Made by a program: the position numbers and the translations under genes. From Chryseobacterium sp. BGARF1 (lineage in GTDB: Bacteria; Bacteroidota; Bacteroidia; Flavobacteriales; Weeksellaceae), in the NCBI RefSeq assembly GCF_001677955.1, contig NZ_LELA01000079.1, forward strand, positions 1 through 64,000: a stretch of 64,000 nucleotides of DNA, read 5' to 3'. Below, piece by piece: positions 44,667 to 54,635 of the stretch (the first letter of the stretch is position 1; the number at the start of each line of letters is the position of its first letter). A model generated the notes under the pieces. The model worked only from the letters and a program-made list of their open reading frames with translations, had not been told where the DNA came from and did not search any database.

Positions 44667-45857
44667 TTAGTTGTTTATCGCAGCAACACCTGGAAGTTCC
44701 AGACCTTCTAAACTTTCTAGCATAGCACCGCCTCCAGTAGAAACATAGCTCACCTTATCAGCGTAACCAAACTGCTTTACAAAAGCAACACTATCCCCTC
44801 CTCCTACAAGAGAAAAAGCGCCTAATTTAGTAGCTTCAGCTATACTTTCACCAAGAGCAACCGTTCCTGCAGCAAAGTTTGACATTTCAAAAACTCCGAT
44901 AGGCCCGTTCCATAAAATAGTTCTAGAATTTAAAAGCACATCATTAAACTGATCTCTTGATTTTACACCTGCATCAAGTCCCATCCATCCTTCAGGAATT
45001 TCGTAGATATCAACTTCTCTCCTATCAGCATCATTACTAAAGCTTTCAGCAATAATTGTATCTGAAGGAAGATAAACTCTTACATTGTGTTCTTTAGCTT
45101 TTCCTAAAATTTCTAGAGCCAAAGGTAATTTATCTTCTTCAACTAGTGAATTCCCAATTTTACCTCCCAAAGCTTTAATAAATGTGAAAGCCATACCTCC
45201 ACCAATGATTAAATTGTCAACTGCAGGCAGGATATTTTCAATAATTGTAATCTTAGTTGAAACTTTAGAGCCTCCAAGTATAGCAGTAATCGGTTTTTCA
45301 CCACTTTTCAAAACTTTATCAATTGCTTTTAGTTCATTAGCCATCAATGAACCGAAGAATTTAGTTGAATTAAAGAACTTAGCAATCACAGCTGTAGATG
45401 CATGAGCCCTGTGTGCAGTACCAAAAGCATCGTTTACATAAGCATCTCCCAACTTAGAAAGTTGCTCGGCAAAGCCTTCGTCACCTTTTTCTTCCTCATT
45501 ATGAAAACGTAAGTTCTCTAATAATAAAATTTCACCAGGTTGAAGTTCAGCAGCAGCTTTTTCAGCTTTCCCACCTATCGACTCTTCTACAAACTTTACT
45601 TCTTGCCCTAAAACAGCAGAAACCTCGTCTAAAATATTTTTAAGAGAAAATTCATTTTTTACTTCTCCTTTGGGTCTCCCAAGGTGCGTCATCAAAATTA
45701 CAGAACCTCCATCTTTTAGAATTTTTTCAACAGTTGGTTTCACCGCAACAATTCTTGTATTGTCTGTAACTTTCAGTTGATCATCTTGTGGAACATTGAA
45801 ATCAACTCTTACCAGAGCTTTCTTATCTTTAAAATTGAAATCGTTGATTGTTTTCAT
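44667..45857 (-). CDS. pgk: Phosphoglycerate kinase
   Basis: 396 residues from ATG 45857; an ATG at 45881 would add eight residues not seen in relatives. It converts 1,3-bisphosphoglycerate and ADP to 3-phosphoglycerate and ATP in glycolysis. The signature [11 protein letters not shown] is at the start, [10 protein letters not shown] follows, then AHRAHAST, the hinge GGSKVSTKI and the nucleotide loop [10 protein letters not shown] with STGGGAMLE. Length is normal. It reads leftward away from the candidate oriC and ends in a strong terminator. No other glycolytic gene is in the window. Confidence 0.96.
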   Translation of the reverse strand: MKTINDFNFKDKKALVRVDFNVPQDDQLKVTDNTRIVAVKPTVEKILKDGGSVILMTHLGRPKGEVKNEFSLKNILDEVSAVLGQEVKFVEESIGGKAEKAAAELQPGEILLLENLRFHNEEEKGDEGFAEQLSKLGDAYVNDAFGTAHRAHASTAVIAKFFNSTKFFGSLMANELKAIDKVLKSGEKPITAILGGSKVSTKITIIENILPAVDNLIIGGGMAFTFIKALGGKIGNSLVEEDKLPLALEILGKAKEHNVRVYLPSDTIIAESFSNDADRREVDIYEIPEGWMGLDAGVKSRDQFNDVLLNSRTILWNGPIGVFEMSNFAAGTVALGESIAEATKLGAFSLVGGGDSVAFVKQFGYADKVSYVSTGGGAMLESLEGLELPGVAAINN

Positions 45858-45959
45858 ACTTAAAATTATATTTTTTGCCATGAGAAATTGTCTATCTGAG
45901 TAGAAATTTTAAATTTTCATTCGTCAGAACAATTTCACGAATTATTTTGAATTTTAGTT

Positions 45960-46470
45960 TTACAAATGTATGATTTTAAAGTCTCGCAAAAAATCGAATC
46001 TTTTAAAAGTTTTCAAAAATTTCCCCACAGAGCTTCATCCACCATTCACCACTATCATCTTTTTTTTTTAAAAGAAAGAATGAATACTGTTGTTGAGTAT
46101 TGTGAGTTTCGGGGATAACTTTAATGATAAAACTTGATAACATCTAATTTAGAAGTAATTCAGAAGTAATTCACATTTTAAAATGCTGAAAATCTGATTT
46201 TTCACATACTTACTAACAATTATGGATAACTTTTCCACTATTCCGATCCTGAATAACTGAATTATGGAAAAGCTAAGGATTACCCTGAAAAAAGATTTTA
46301 AAAATTTTGAAAGAAATATTTGGAAGGAACTTTCATTAGTGATTTTCTGTTAAAAAAAAAAACTTATTTTTAACAAAGTTTTCAACAGTTATTAACAATC
46401 ATATTAACAAATTGTTAGTTAGTTTCTAACAATTGTTGAAAATCAAAAAAAACTAAAAATAAAAAATTTA
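45960..46470. other. Candidate chromosomal replication origin (oriC)
   Basis: A 0.6 kb gene-free, AT-rich gap. DnaA-box-like sites with one or two changes from TTATCCACA appear: TATGGATAA (46221-46229), TTTTCCACT (46231-46239), CGGGGATAA (46110-46118), TTCCCCACA (46021-46029). A cluster at 46379-46442 reads TTTTCAACA, TTATTAACA, ATATTAACA, TTTCTAACA and TGTTGAAAA, an inverted array. Two parS sites lie 3.3-5.3 kb away, as expected near an origin, and genes point outward from the gap on both sides. Assignment is inference; no DnaA gene is adjacent. Confidence 0.5.
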
Positions 46471-46473
46471 AAA

Positions 46474-48045
46474 ATGCTGAAAATCAATTTATTGTCTTTT
46501 GTATTAATTGTTTTTAACTGTTTTGGACAGGAAAACTATACTACAACCTCCTCTAAAATTAAAGAAGTAAAAATCTACTCAAGTGGTGGAATCATTAAAC
46601 ATTCTTTCTCTGCAGATGTAGCTCAAGGAAAGAATTTCATCATCATCAAAGAATTCGGTAGAAACAATGGTATAGATATTTCGTCTTTTAGACCAGATAA
46701 AAAGATTAACCTTTTACGTTACGAAACATATAATAGCAACTACGCAGAAAAACTTGGTAAAAATAAAAACATTGTTGCTATAAATGACAGTATTGAGTTT
46801 TATAAAAATGCTAACAAAAAAATTGAACAAGAGCTGGCTCTGACTAAAAATTCTATAGGAATTGTTCAGAAAAACCAAACATTGGGAAGCCCTTCTTCTG
46901 GAGAAATTTTAAAAATGATTGATTTTAATCAAACCACTCTTAAAAATTTATACAAAGAGGAAACCGATTTTCAAGGGAAAATTGCAAAAAATCAATCAAG
47001 AATCTCAATTTTAGAGAATAAAAGATACGTATCGTCCAAAGATGACGAAATCTCAAATAATAATATTATTGTTCTTCAAATTACAAGTGATAAAAGACAA
47101 AAGGTTAATTTTGAAGTGAATCAGCAAATTCAAAATGCTAATTGGAGACCCTACTATGTGATAAAATCTAACGGAATAAAATCACCACTTAAGATTTCTT
47201 ACAAAGCAAAAATTCAACAAAATACAGGTTTGGAATTTAAAAATGTTCCTATAAAACTAATCAACGGAAGTTTTAGTTTAGAAGATAAACCTTATGAACT
47301 AGATCGTTGGTTCCTGAGAACAGAGCGAGATTATTATATTTCCAATCAAGCATTTCAAAGACCGAAGAGTAATGAAAAAACTTCAAGCGTAGCTGAATAC
47401 GCAGTACTGGGAGACTCTAAATCAAGAATTTCTCAAAGAACGATGAAAACAGAAATTTCTTTAGATAAAAATGTAATGCTTCCCTCAGATGTTGAAGTAA
47501 CAGAAGATTTGAATGAGTTTGAGGTAACAACTAATTATAAATATTTTACAACACCTAAACTAGAAAACAAAACTTTCCTTCTGGCTTCTATAAAAGACTA
47601 TTCACAATATAATTTTCTGCCTGGAAATGCAGATATTTTCATGGAAGATGTACAAATTGGTACGGTGAATATTGATACTAATCAATTGACGAGTGAAATG
47701 CTGATTAGTCTAGGAGAAGATTCTAATATTCTTACCAAAAGAGAATTGGTGAAAAAAGAAACTAAAAGTTTAGGTGAAAAAGAAAAACTTGAAAATTATC
47801 TCTACGAAATCACTATTAAAAATAATAAAGATACCTCTGTGAAACTTGAAATGAAAGATCAGATTCCACTTTCAATGGCTGAAAATATAAAAATTGAAGC
47901 TATTAATCCAGATAATGCAGACTATGATAAAAACTCAGGTTTCTTGATTTGGAATTTTGAGATAAAACCTAATGAAACTAAGAAGATTAAATTTGGATTT
48001 AACGTAACTTTGCCAAAAGATTTAATGACTGCAGATATAAAATAA
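46474..48045 (+). CDS. DUF4139 (MuiA-like) domain secreted protein
   Basis: 523 residues. A signal peptide (about 1-18, ending CFG) is followed by a DUF4140-type N-terminal strand domain (KIKEVKIYSSGGIIKHSFSA), a coiled coil (about 100-170) and the DUF4139 C-terminal domain, with NANWRPYYVIKS near 230 and the terminal WNFEIKPNETKKIKFGF. Such proteins include the mucoidy-inhibitor MuiA of Bacteroidetes; their function is not established. It is exported. It is the first gene to the right of the candidate oriC and is followed at 27 bp by rpiB, which may be co-transcribed. Confidence 0.88.
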   Translation: MLKINLLSFVLIVFNCFGQENYTTTSSKIKEVKIYSSGGIIKHSFSADVAQGKNFIIIKEFGRNNGIDISSFRPDKKINLLRYETYNSNYAEKLGKNKNIVAINDSIEFYKNANKKIEQELALTKNSIGIVQKNQTLGSPSSGEILKMIDFNQTTLKNLYKEETDFQGKIAKNQSRISILENKRYVSSKDDEISNNNIIVLQITSDKRQKVNFEVNQQIQNANWRPYYVIKSNGIKSPLKISYKAKIQQNTGLEFKNVPIKLINGSFSLEDKPYELDRWFLRTERDYYISNQAFQRPKSNEKTSSVAEYAVLGDSKSRISQRTMKTEISLDKNVMLPSDVEVTEDLNEFEVTTNYKYFTTPKLENKTFLLASIKDYSQYNFLPGNADIFMEDVQIGTVNIDTNQLTSEMLISLGEDSNILTKRELVKKETKSLGEKEKLENYLYEITIKNNKDTSVKLEMKDQIPLSMAENIKIEAINPDNADYDKNSGFLIWNFEIKPNETKKIKFGFNVTLPKDLMTADIK

Positions 48046-48072
48046 AAGTAAAAATAAATTTAAAAGAAAAAA

Positions 48073-48507
48073 ATGAAAAGAAAAATTGCTATTGCAGCGG
48101 ATCATGCAGGTTTTGAGTATAAAGAATATTTGAAACAGCAGTTACAAGACGAATTTGAAATTCAGGATTTTGGAACTCATTCTCTAGAAAGTGTAGACTA
48201 TCCTGATTTTGTACATCCTGCAGCTTCTTCTGTTGAAAATGGAGAAAATGAACTAGGAATTTTAGTTTGTGGAAGTGGACAAGGCGTACAGCTTTCTGCT
48301 AATAAACACCAAGGAATTCGTTGCGCACTTTCTTGGATGCCGGAAATTTCGGCTTTATCTAAGCAACACAATAATGCCAATATGGTTGCATTACCTGCAA
48401 GATTTGTAGCTAAAGAATATGCTTTGGAAATTGTTAAAACTTTTTTGAATACAGAATTTGAAGGAGGAAGACACCAAAATAGAGTAGACAAAATCGCATT
48501 CTGCTAA
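48073..48507 (+). CDS. rpiB: Ribose-5-phosphate isomerase B
   Basis: 144 residues, standard length. It interconverts ribose-5-phosphate and ribulose-5-phosphate in the pentose phosphate pathway. The start IAIAADHAGFEYKEYLK, the DYPDFVHPA block, LGILVCGSGQGVQLSANK with the catalytic cysteine, and NNANMVALPARFVA all fit RpiB. The C-terminal region FEGGRHQNRVDKI carries the phosphate-binding H and R. It follows the DUF4139 gene at 27 bp and has its own terminator. Confidence 0.96.
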   Translation: MKRKIAIAADHAGFEYKEYLKQQLQDEFEIQDFGTHSLESVDYPDFVHPAASSVENGENELGILVCGSGQGVQLSANKHQGIRCALSWMPEISALSKQHNNANMVALPARFVAKEYALEIVKTFLNTEFEGGRHQNRVDKIAFC

Positions 48508-48514
48508 ATTGATA

Positions 48515-48550
48515 AAGGCTTGTAAATCAAATTACAAGCCTTATTTATTT
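48515..48550 (+). terminator. Terminator after rpiB
   Basis: AAGGCTTGTAA (48515-48525) pairs perfectly with TTACAAGCCTT (48532-48542), followed by a T-rich stretch. Confidence 0.9.
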
Positions 48551-48751
48551 TTTATTTTATATATTTGTACTGTCCAACAAGATTTACCAAGCTGTTGATT
48601 CCTCCTAAATTTTAGATTCTTTTACAAAAGTTATCGGAAAATTTTTCTTCCTTCTTCTCCATTTTTGTTTTAAATTTAACTGAAACTTCCATTTTAGATT
48701 TTTCAAGTGGAAACTAATGTCTTTTTTGGATTAACGAATTTTAGATTTTTG

Positions 48752-49549
48752 ATGAAATTTTTATTTTCATTTTTATTGTTGTTGAACTTTCTATGTTTTC
48801 AAGCACAGGAAAAAGATTCTGTAAACAATGAAGAAATTGAAGATGTTGTAATTTTAGGTCGTCCAAAAGTAGATTGTCAAAAAATCTATGATAATGAAAA
48901 AGTACTCTATGAAAAGCAGTCCGAGGAGCTTAAAAAACTTAATTTTGAAAGACTATTTGATGAGCTCTTAAAATTGAAAGAATTTCGGAAAATAAAGTCT
49001 GATGAAAGAAAAATAGTTATTCTTAATCCTGATTACATTACAATAATATCTTCTTGCGGAAATGATGATTTTTTTAAATGCAAACATTATGAAAAATATA
49101 TTAAAAAAGATGTTTTCGAAAAGGTATGGAATAAAAATAGTTATTTAAAAATTGTAAATTTCTTTGATAATAAAATAATTATTCCTTTGATTGAGATACC
49201 ATTTTGGTCTTTTGAACAAAATATGAAGGATGAAAATAATTATCTTAAAACACGAAATATTGAACCTTCTTACAAAGGGGTTTACAGAGATCTAAATAAT
49301 AAAAACAAAGAATTTTATTATTCTTCCCATCAAAAATTGACCGAAAAATTAGAAATTCATCTCGAAAAAAATAAAATAATCGCTGAAAATTTTCTTCAAT
49401 TGGATATGAAAATATTTCCGGTTGCGAATGAAAGCAGTAATGTTTACACGGTTATAGTTATTTTTAAAAATGAAGGACAAGAAATGAGTAGAACTGATAA
49501 TCAATATCAATTTAAAGATGGAAAGTGGAAGCTTTTAAAGAATAAATAA
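48752..49549 (+). CDS. Hypothetical secreted protein
   Basis: 265 residues from ATG 48752; a GTG at 48707 lies in a frame with no signal peptide and is less likely. The signal peptide (KFLFSFLLLLNFLCFQAQ) is followed by a basic, aromatic-rich mixed domain with two cysteines (SSCGNDDFFKCKHY). Several NNK-rich segments and a late strand pattern VYTVIVIFKNEGQE suggest a globular periplasmic protein. No family recognised. It lies 9 bp before the calcium-binding repeat gene, so the two are probably co-transcribed. Confidence 0.7.
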   Translation: MKFLFSFLLLLNFLCFQAQEKDSVNNEEIEDVVILGRPKVDCQKIYDNEKVLYEKQSEELKKLNFERLFDELLKLKEFRKIKSDERKIVILNPDYITIISSCGNDDFFKCKHYEKYIKKDVFEKVWNKNSYLKIVNFFDNKIIIPLIEIPFWSFEQNMKDENNYLKTRNIEPSYKGVYRDLNNKNKEFYYSSHQKLTEKLEIHLEKNKIIAENFLQLDMKIFPVANESSNVYTVIVIFKNEGQEMSRTDNQYQFKDGKWKLLKNK

Positions 49550-49558
49550 AGCATAGTT

Positions 49559-50521
49559 ATGAAATTATATTATACCTTCTTTTTTATTTTTGTTTTTCTG
49601 TGTTGTAGTTCGCAGGAAATCATCGACAAAGAATCTTTCAAGAAATGCAAAAAGGAGTTCAGTAAAAAAATATGCCTTTCTGATGAAGATGGAGATGGCG
49701 TTTTATTTTATTTAGACCATTGTCCGAAAGACGCTGGGGCTGCAGAAAATAATGGTTGTCCTTGGCCAGATATTGATGGCGATGGAGTAATCGATAAAGA
49801 TGATATATGTCCTTCAGTTGCAGGACCTCAGGAAAATAGGGGTTGCCCGTGGTCGGATATAGATGGGGATGGCATTTTAGATAAAGATGATGCTTGCCCT
49901 ACTGTTCCAGGAGTACCAGAAGAAGATGGCTGTCCCAAGAAAAATATTTATCAATCTCATAGGTATTCTCAAGAAGAATTAGACGAAGTAAAGAATAAAT
50001 TTTTAGACAAAACAAAAAATATTAATTACGGAAAACTGGCAGATCTTATCTTTAGTAAAATTGATTTAAAAGGATATAAATCAAAAATGATAACCTTAGA
50101 AATTGCGAGTTTTTCACAAATGGGAGGTTGTGGACAAGATAGAACAGATTATTCACCAACAAATCTAAGAGTAAATTTGGCTTCAGAATTGTTTTGGAAT
50201 GAAAATAACTTCAAAAAATTTGTAAATAAATTTCCATCAAAGATTGTTTTTCCATACAGTGAAAATGAAGATGTAAATAAAAAATTACAAGCTTTTAAAA
50301 AGATTTATTCTAAAAAAAGTAACGGAATGACCTTTTACAACGCAAAAAATAACTTTAAAGAATTAAATAGTAAAGAAAATAGTCCATACAGAAACTTTCA
50401 TATTTACATTTTCTTTGAAGAAAATGATGAAATTTTCATCAAAATAAATGAATATTCACATTTAGAACGAAATTATTTCCGATTACAAGCTAAAGGAAAT
50501 ACCTTTATACAATTAAATTAA
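49559..50521 (+). CDS. Secreted protein with thrombospondin type 3-like calcium repeats
   Basis: 320 residues. After a signal peptide (about 1-20), three calcium-binding repeats follow with DxDGDGxxDxxDxCP: DEDGDGVLFYLDHCP, DIDGDGVIDKDDICP and DIDGDGILDKDDACP. Cys and Pro pairs (NGCPWP, RGCPWS, DGCPKK) match TSP3 repeats, which occur in OmpA-type and adhesive proteins. The remaining 190 residues are a basic domain I do not recognise; no OmpA peptidoglycan-binding motif is visible. It is exported. It ends 2 bp before rnr, so read-through is likely. Confidence 0.85.
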   Translation: MKLYYTFFFIFVFLCCSSQEIIDKESFKKCKKEFSKKICLSDEDGDGVLFYLDHCPKDAGAAENNGCPWPDIDGDGVIDKDDICPSVAGPQENRGCPWSDIDGDGILDKDDACPTVPGVPEEDGCPKKNIYQSHRYSQEELDEVKNKFLDKTKNINYGKLADLIFSKIDLKGYKSKMITLEIASFSQMGGCGQDRTDYSPTNLRVNLASELFWNENNFKKFVNKFPSKIVFPYSENEDVNKKLQAFKKIYSKKSNGMTFYNAKNNFKELNSKENSPYRNFHIYIFFEENDEIFIKINEYSHLERNYFRLQAKGNTFIQLN

Positions 50522-50523
50522 AA

Positions 50524-52671
50524 ATGGCAAAAAAGAAAAAATATATAAGTCAGAAAAACGATCATAAATTAATGGAAATCGGAAGATTGATCATGAGATT
50601 TATGAATCAAAACCAAACCAAATTATACAATTACAAACAAATCTCAGACGGGATAGACCACAAAAACCCCAGACAAAGGGAAATGGTTATTCAGGCTTTG
50701 CACAAGCTTTTATCAAGCCAGAGAATCAAAGAAACCGAAAAAGGAAAATTCAGTATTAACTTAAAAATTGAAGGAACTTTAACGGGAACAATCGATTTTA
50801 ACCAATCTGGAAATGCTTACGTTACCGTAGAAAATCTGAAAGAGGATATTTTCATCCACTCGAAAAACGTAAAAGATGCATTACAGGGCGACAAAGTTCT
50901 TATCGTTACCTATAATTTTAAAGGTAAAAAACTGGAAGGTTCTGTTTTGGAAGTTTTAGAAAGAAAAAGATCAGAATTTGTAGGAACTTTTCAATTGGTT
51001 GCCCATAAAGAATTTGGTTTTGTAGTTTGTGATAAAAAAACAATAAACACTGATATTTTTATTCCGAAAGGGAAAATAAATGGTGCTGAAGATGGCAATA
51101 AAGTCGTTGTAAAAATGACTGAATGGAAACCTGGCGACAAAAATCCTGAAGGAGAAATTTTACAGGTTTTAGGAAATCCGGGTGATCATGAAACGGAGAT
51201 TCACTCTATTCTTGCAGAATACGGTTTACCTTACGAATTCCCTGAAGAAGTGGAAAGAGATGCCGATAAAATCGACCGTAGAATTACCGATGAAGAAGCT
51301 GCAAAGCGTTGGGATATGCGTGATGTTTTGACCTTTACGATTGACCCGAAAGATGCCAAGGATTTTGATGATGCTTTATCGATGCGCAAACTGGAAAACG
51401 GAAACTGGGAAGTTGGTGTTCACATTGCAGACGTTTCTCATTACGTGGTTCCCGGAACAATTCTGGATGATGAAGCCTATGAAAGAGCCACATCGGTTTA
51501 TTTGGTAGACCGTGTGGTACCGATGCTTCCGGAAGTTTTGAGTAACGATGTTTGCTCGCTTCGTCCAAATGAAGATAAATATACTTTCTCAGCTGTTTTT
51601 GAATTGAATGATAAAGCAGAAATTCAGAAAGAATGGTTTGGAAGAACGGTTATTCATTCCGACAGAAGATTTTCTTATGAAGAAGCTCAGGAAAGAATTG
51701 AGACCAAAGAGGGCGATTTGCAGGAAGAGATTAATATTCTCGACGATTTAGCAAAAATTATGCGTGCAGCACGTATTAAAAACGGTGCAATCACCTTTGA
51801 CAGAAGCGAGGTTCGATTTAATTTAGATGAAAACAATCAGCCGATTGGAGTTTACTTTAAAATCAGTAAAGATTCAAATCATTTGATCGAAGAATTTATG
51901 TTGCTTGCCAACAAGAAAGTTTCAGAATTTGTTTCGCTTAAAAAAGGAAGTCCAAATGGAAATACCTTTATTTACAGAATTCACGATGATCCGGATCCTG
52001 CGAAATTGGAAGCTTTAAGAGATTTTGTTTCTACTTTTGGATATAAAATAGACTTGGCAAATACCAAAAAAGTTGCTGAATCTTTAAACACTTTGTTGAA
52101 AGATGTAAAAGGAAAAGGCGAAGAAAATATGATTGAAACTTTGGCAATGCGAAGCATGAGCAAAGCAGTTTATTCTACCGAGCCAATTGGTCACTACGGT
52201 TTAGGATTTGATTATTACTCGCACTTCACCTCTCCTATTCGTCGTTATCCCGATTTGCTTGCCCACAGATTGTTGCAGCATTATTTGGATGGAGGAAAAT
52301 CTCCAGACAGACATGAGCTGGAAGAAAAAGCAAAACATTGCAGTGCAATGGAACGTTTGGCAGCCGATGCAGAAAGAGATTCTATCAAATTTATGCAGGT
52401 AAAATTCATGGAGAAACATTTGGGAGAAACTTTTACGGGAGTTATTTCGGGGGTAGCAGAATTTGGTTTCTGGGTTCAAATTCCTGAAAATGGTGCAGAA
52501 GGTTTAATTAAATTACGAGATTTAATGGATGATTCTTACACTTACGACAAAGCAACTCATGCCGTTTATGGTTCCCGAACAGGAAACAGATACCAATTGG
52601 GAGATCAGCTTCAGATTAAGGTTGTAAAAGCCAACTTAATCCAGAAACAGCTCGATTTTAAGATTGTATAA
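50524..52671 (+). CDS. rnr: Ribonuclease R
   Basis: 715 residues. A 3'-5' exoribonuclease that degrades structured RNA. An N-terminal helix-turn-helix and cold-shock-like domains (about 15-230) precede the RNB core. The catalytic aspartates are in the segment FTIDPKDAKDFDDALSM (near 270-286). RDLLAHRLL-type segments follow as YPDLLAHRLL. The C-terminal S1 domain starts GETFTGVISGVAEFGFWV near 636. It starts 2 bp after the calcium-repeat gene and ends in a terminator. The basic start (MAKKKKYIS) is usual. Confidence 0.96.
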   Translation: MAKKKKYISQKNDHKLMEIGRLIMRFMNQNQTKLYNYKQISDGIDHKNPRQREMVIQALHKLLSSQRIKETEKGKFSINLKIEGTLTGTIDFNQSGNAYVTVENLKEDIFIHSKNVKDALQGDKVLIVTYNFKGKKLEGSVLEVLERKRSEFVGTFQLVAHKEFGFVVCDKKTINTDIFIPKGKINGAEDGNKVVVKMTEWKPGDKNPEGEILQVLGNPGDHETEIHSILAEYGLPYEFPEEVERDADKIDRRITDEEAAKRWDMRDVLTFTIDPKDAKDFDDALSMRKLENGNWEVGVHIADVSHYVVPGTILDDEAYERATSVYLVDRVVPMLPEVLSNDVCSLRPNEDKYTFSAVFELNDKAEIQKEWFGRTVIHSDRRFSYEEAQERIETKEGDLQEEINILDDLAKIMRAARIKNGAITFDRSEVRFNLDENNQPIGVYFKISKDSNHLIEEFMLLANKKVSEFVSLKKGSPNGNTFIYRIHDDPDPAKLEALRDFVSTFGYKIDLANTKKVAESLNTLLKDVKGKGEENMIETLAMRSMSKAVYSTEPIGHYGLGFDYYSHFTSPIRRYPDLLAHRLLQHYLDGGKSPDRHELEEKAKHCSAMERLAADAERDSIKFMQVKFMEKHLGETFTGVISGVAEFGFWVQIPENGAEGLIKLRDLMDDSYTYDKATHAVYGSRTGNRYQLGDQLQIKVVKANLIQKQLDFKIV

Positions 52672-52693
52672 TATATTTTAAAGATAATTACAG

Positions 52694-52724
52694 AAGACTG
52701 TCCGAATGTGACAGTCTTTTTTGT
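52694..52724 (+). terminator. Terminator after rnr
   Basis: AAGACTGTC (52694-52702) pairs with GACAGTCTT (52710-52718), followed by TTTT. Confidence 0.88.
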
Positions 52725-52821
52725 CTTAAAAATTTTTTATGATACAATTCAGACTTAAAAAACTCATTTTTGCAGACAAATAGAAATATAATTTTTAAAT
52801 TTGGGATAGAAACAATTTTAA

Positions 52822-53502
52822 ATGTTTGAACTTATATTATCGGCCATTGGCCTGGGTTTTATGTTGAGCCTGGTTTTCATTGGTCCTATTTTTTTTCTTT
52901 TGATAGAAACCAGCTTCACAAGAGGTCCAAAACACGCCTTAGCGTTAGATTTTGGTGTTATTACAGCAGATCTATTGTGTATTATTGCAGCGTATTACGC
53001 CAGTGCAGATATTGTTGATCTTATCGATAAGCATCCAGGATTTTACAGAATTACATCGATACTCATCCTTGCCTACGGAATTATCATGATGGTAACCAAA
53101 ACCAAAATGCATATGCCCGGAGAAGAAAAAATAATTAGTCAGAATTACTTTAGAACATTTATCAATGGTTTTTTATTAAACCTGCTTAATGTTGGAGTAA
53201 TTCTTTTTTGGTTAGTAACGGTTATTGGGGTAAGAAATCAATATCCAGATACAGAAACGCTGATTCTTTACTTAGCAATTGTCATCGCAACCTATCTTTT
53301 AATAGATTTTGCTAAAATTTTTCTTTCGAAACAGTTTCACGACAGACTTACTCAAAAACTGGCAAATAATATCAGAAAAGGTGTTGGTGTTGTTTTAATT
53401 ATTTTCAGTTTTTTCATATTTCTTCAGAGCTTTAAAATGTTTAATCAGTTTGATAAACAATTGGAAGAAGCTGAAAAAAAGGAATTAAAATATAAAAAAT
53501 AA
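52822..53502 (+). CDS. LysE-family translocator
   Basis: 226 residues with six hydrophobic segments (about 5-28, 37-58, 70-90, 110-135, 145-166, 185-203). LysE/RhtB exporters begin with a helix like this (IGLGFMLSLVFIGPIFFLLIE), then the characteristic GPKHALALDFGVITADLL, where the family has GxxxG(L) and D. The loop and last helix fit. These proteins export amino acids or related small molecules across the inner membrane; the substrate is not known. It is monocistronic, followed by a degenerate inverted-repeat element. Confidence 0.86.
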   Translation: MFELILSAIGLGFMLSLVFIGPIFFLLIETSFTRGPKHALALDFGVITADLLCIIAAYYASADIVDLIDKHPGFYRITSILILAYGIIMMVTKTKMHMPGEEKIISQNYFRTFINGFLLNLLNVGVILFWLVTVIGVRNQYPDTETLILYLAIVIATYLLIDFAKIFLSKQFHDRLTQKLANNIRKGVGVVLIIFSFFIFLQSFKMFNQFDKQLEEAEKKELKYKK

Positions 53503-53534
53503 TTAAAATCTTAATCATTTTTCAATTGAGTTAT

Positions 53535-53632
53535 CTTGGGTTTCTTTGCTAAGTAGAACGCCTTTGCAAACAAAAAATATGCAGAATAATAATAAAGAAA
53601 CCTTTGCGAACTTTGCGTTAAATTTAAGAATC
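53535..53632. repeat. Imperfect inverted repeat ending in CTTTGCGTTAA
   Basis: GGTTTCTTTGCTAAG (about 53549-53563) is complementary to AAAGAAACC near 53607, and the right part ends ACTTTGCGTTAAATTTAAG, the same end as the MITE-like copies. The middle differs, so it may be a relative rather than a copy. Confidence 0.5.
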
Positions 53633-53669
53633 ACTAAAATAATCCTATTAAAAAAACAACAGCTGATTA

Positions 53670-54593
53670 ATGAAAATATTTCCCAAATCACTTAAAAAAG
53701 GAGACAAAATAGGCATCATTTCTCCTGCAGGTTCTGTAGAACCTACTCAACTGAAAAAAGGAATTGAAATGATTAGATCTAAAGGTTTTGAACCTATTTT
53801 AGGAGAAAATCTTTATACCAAATTTTCTAATGGCTATAATTACGCAGGAACTGAGAAACAAAGACTGAAAGATATAAATTGGGCTTTAAATGACAGTGAA
53901 ATTTCCGCAGTTTGGGCTTCGAGAGGAGGTTATGGTTGTCAACACTTAATTCATGGTTTAAACTTAAAAAAATTTACCAAAAACCCGAAATGGTATATCG
54001 GTTATTCTGATAACACGGTGATACAAAGTTATTTGTTTAAAAAAGGTTTTGCATCCATTCATGGGCAGACTATTAAGACTTCGAGTTTTGGGGTGACTGA
54101 GGAAAGCTATGATTTACTTTTTGATATTTTAAAAGGAAAAAATCCAACATACAGCTTAAAATCGAATCAATATAATAAACAAGGAAATACTGAAGGAGAG
54201 TTGGTTGGAGGGAATTTAGCGCTTATTTATGCGCTTCTCGGAACTAAATATTCTTTTGATTTTAAAGATAAAATATTATTTATCGAAGATATTGGCGAAA
54301 ATTTTTACGCACTCGACAGAATGATGATGAGTCTTGAATTAGCCGGAGTTTTTACAAAAATAAAAGGTTTAATTGTTGGCGGAATGACAAACATGGGAGA
54401 CGAAAAAGACAATAAACAATACGAAGAAAGCTTTGATGAATTTGCAAACCAACTTATTGCTGAAAGAATCTCAAAGTATAATTTCCCGGTTGTTTTTGAT
54501 TTTCCAAATGGACACATTAAAGACAATCGACCTTTGATTATTGGTAGTCAGGTTAAAATAAAGGTTAATGATAAGGTGAAGGTTGAATTTTAA
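53670..54593 (+). CDS. LD-carboxypeptidase (peptidase S66)
   Basis: 307 residues. The S66 family cleaves the tetrapeptide of murein between L and D residues during recycling. The start has KIGIISPAGSV, WASRGGYGCQHLI precedes the nucleophile serine in WYIGYSDNTVIQ, then ASIHGQT, LVGGNLALIYALLGT and the late FIEDIGENFYALDRMM, carrying the Glu. The C-terminal His region is near FPNGHIKDNRPLIIGSQ. No signal peptide is seen, as usual for the cytoplasmic LdcA. It precedes yraN. Confidence 0.92.
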   Translation: MKIFPKSLKKGDKIGIISPAGSVEPTQLKKGIEMIRSKGFEPILGENLYTKFSNGYNYAGTEKQRLKDINWALNDSEISAVWASRGGYGCQHLIHGLNLKKFTKNPKWYIGYSDNTVIQSYLFKKGFASIHGQTIKTSSFGVTEESYDLLFDILKGKNPTYSLKSNQYNKQGNTEGELVGGNLALIYALLGTKYSFDFKDKILFIEDIGENFYALDRMMMSLELAGVFTKIKGLIVGGMTNMGDEKDNKQYEESFDEFANQLIAERISKYNFPVVFDFPNGHIKDNRPLIIGSQVKIKVNDKVKVEF

Positions 54594-54635
54594 ACAAACT
54601 CTAAAACTCTCCTACTCACAAACACTCCAACTCAA

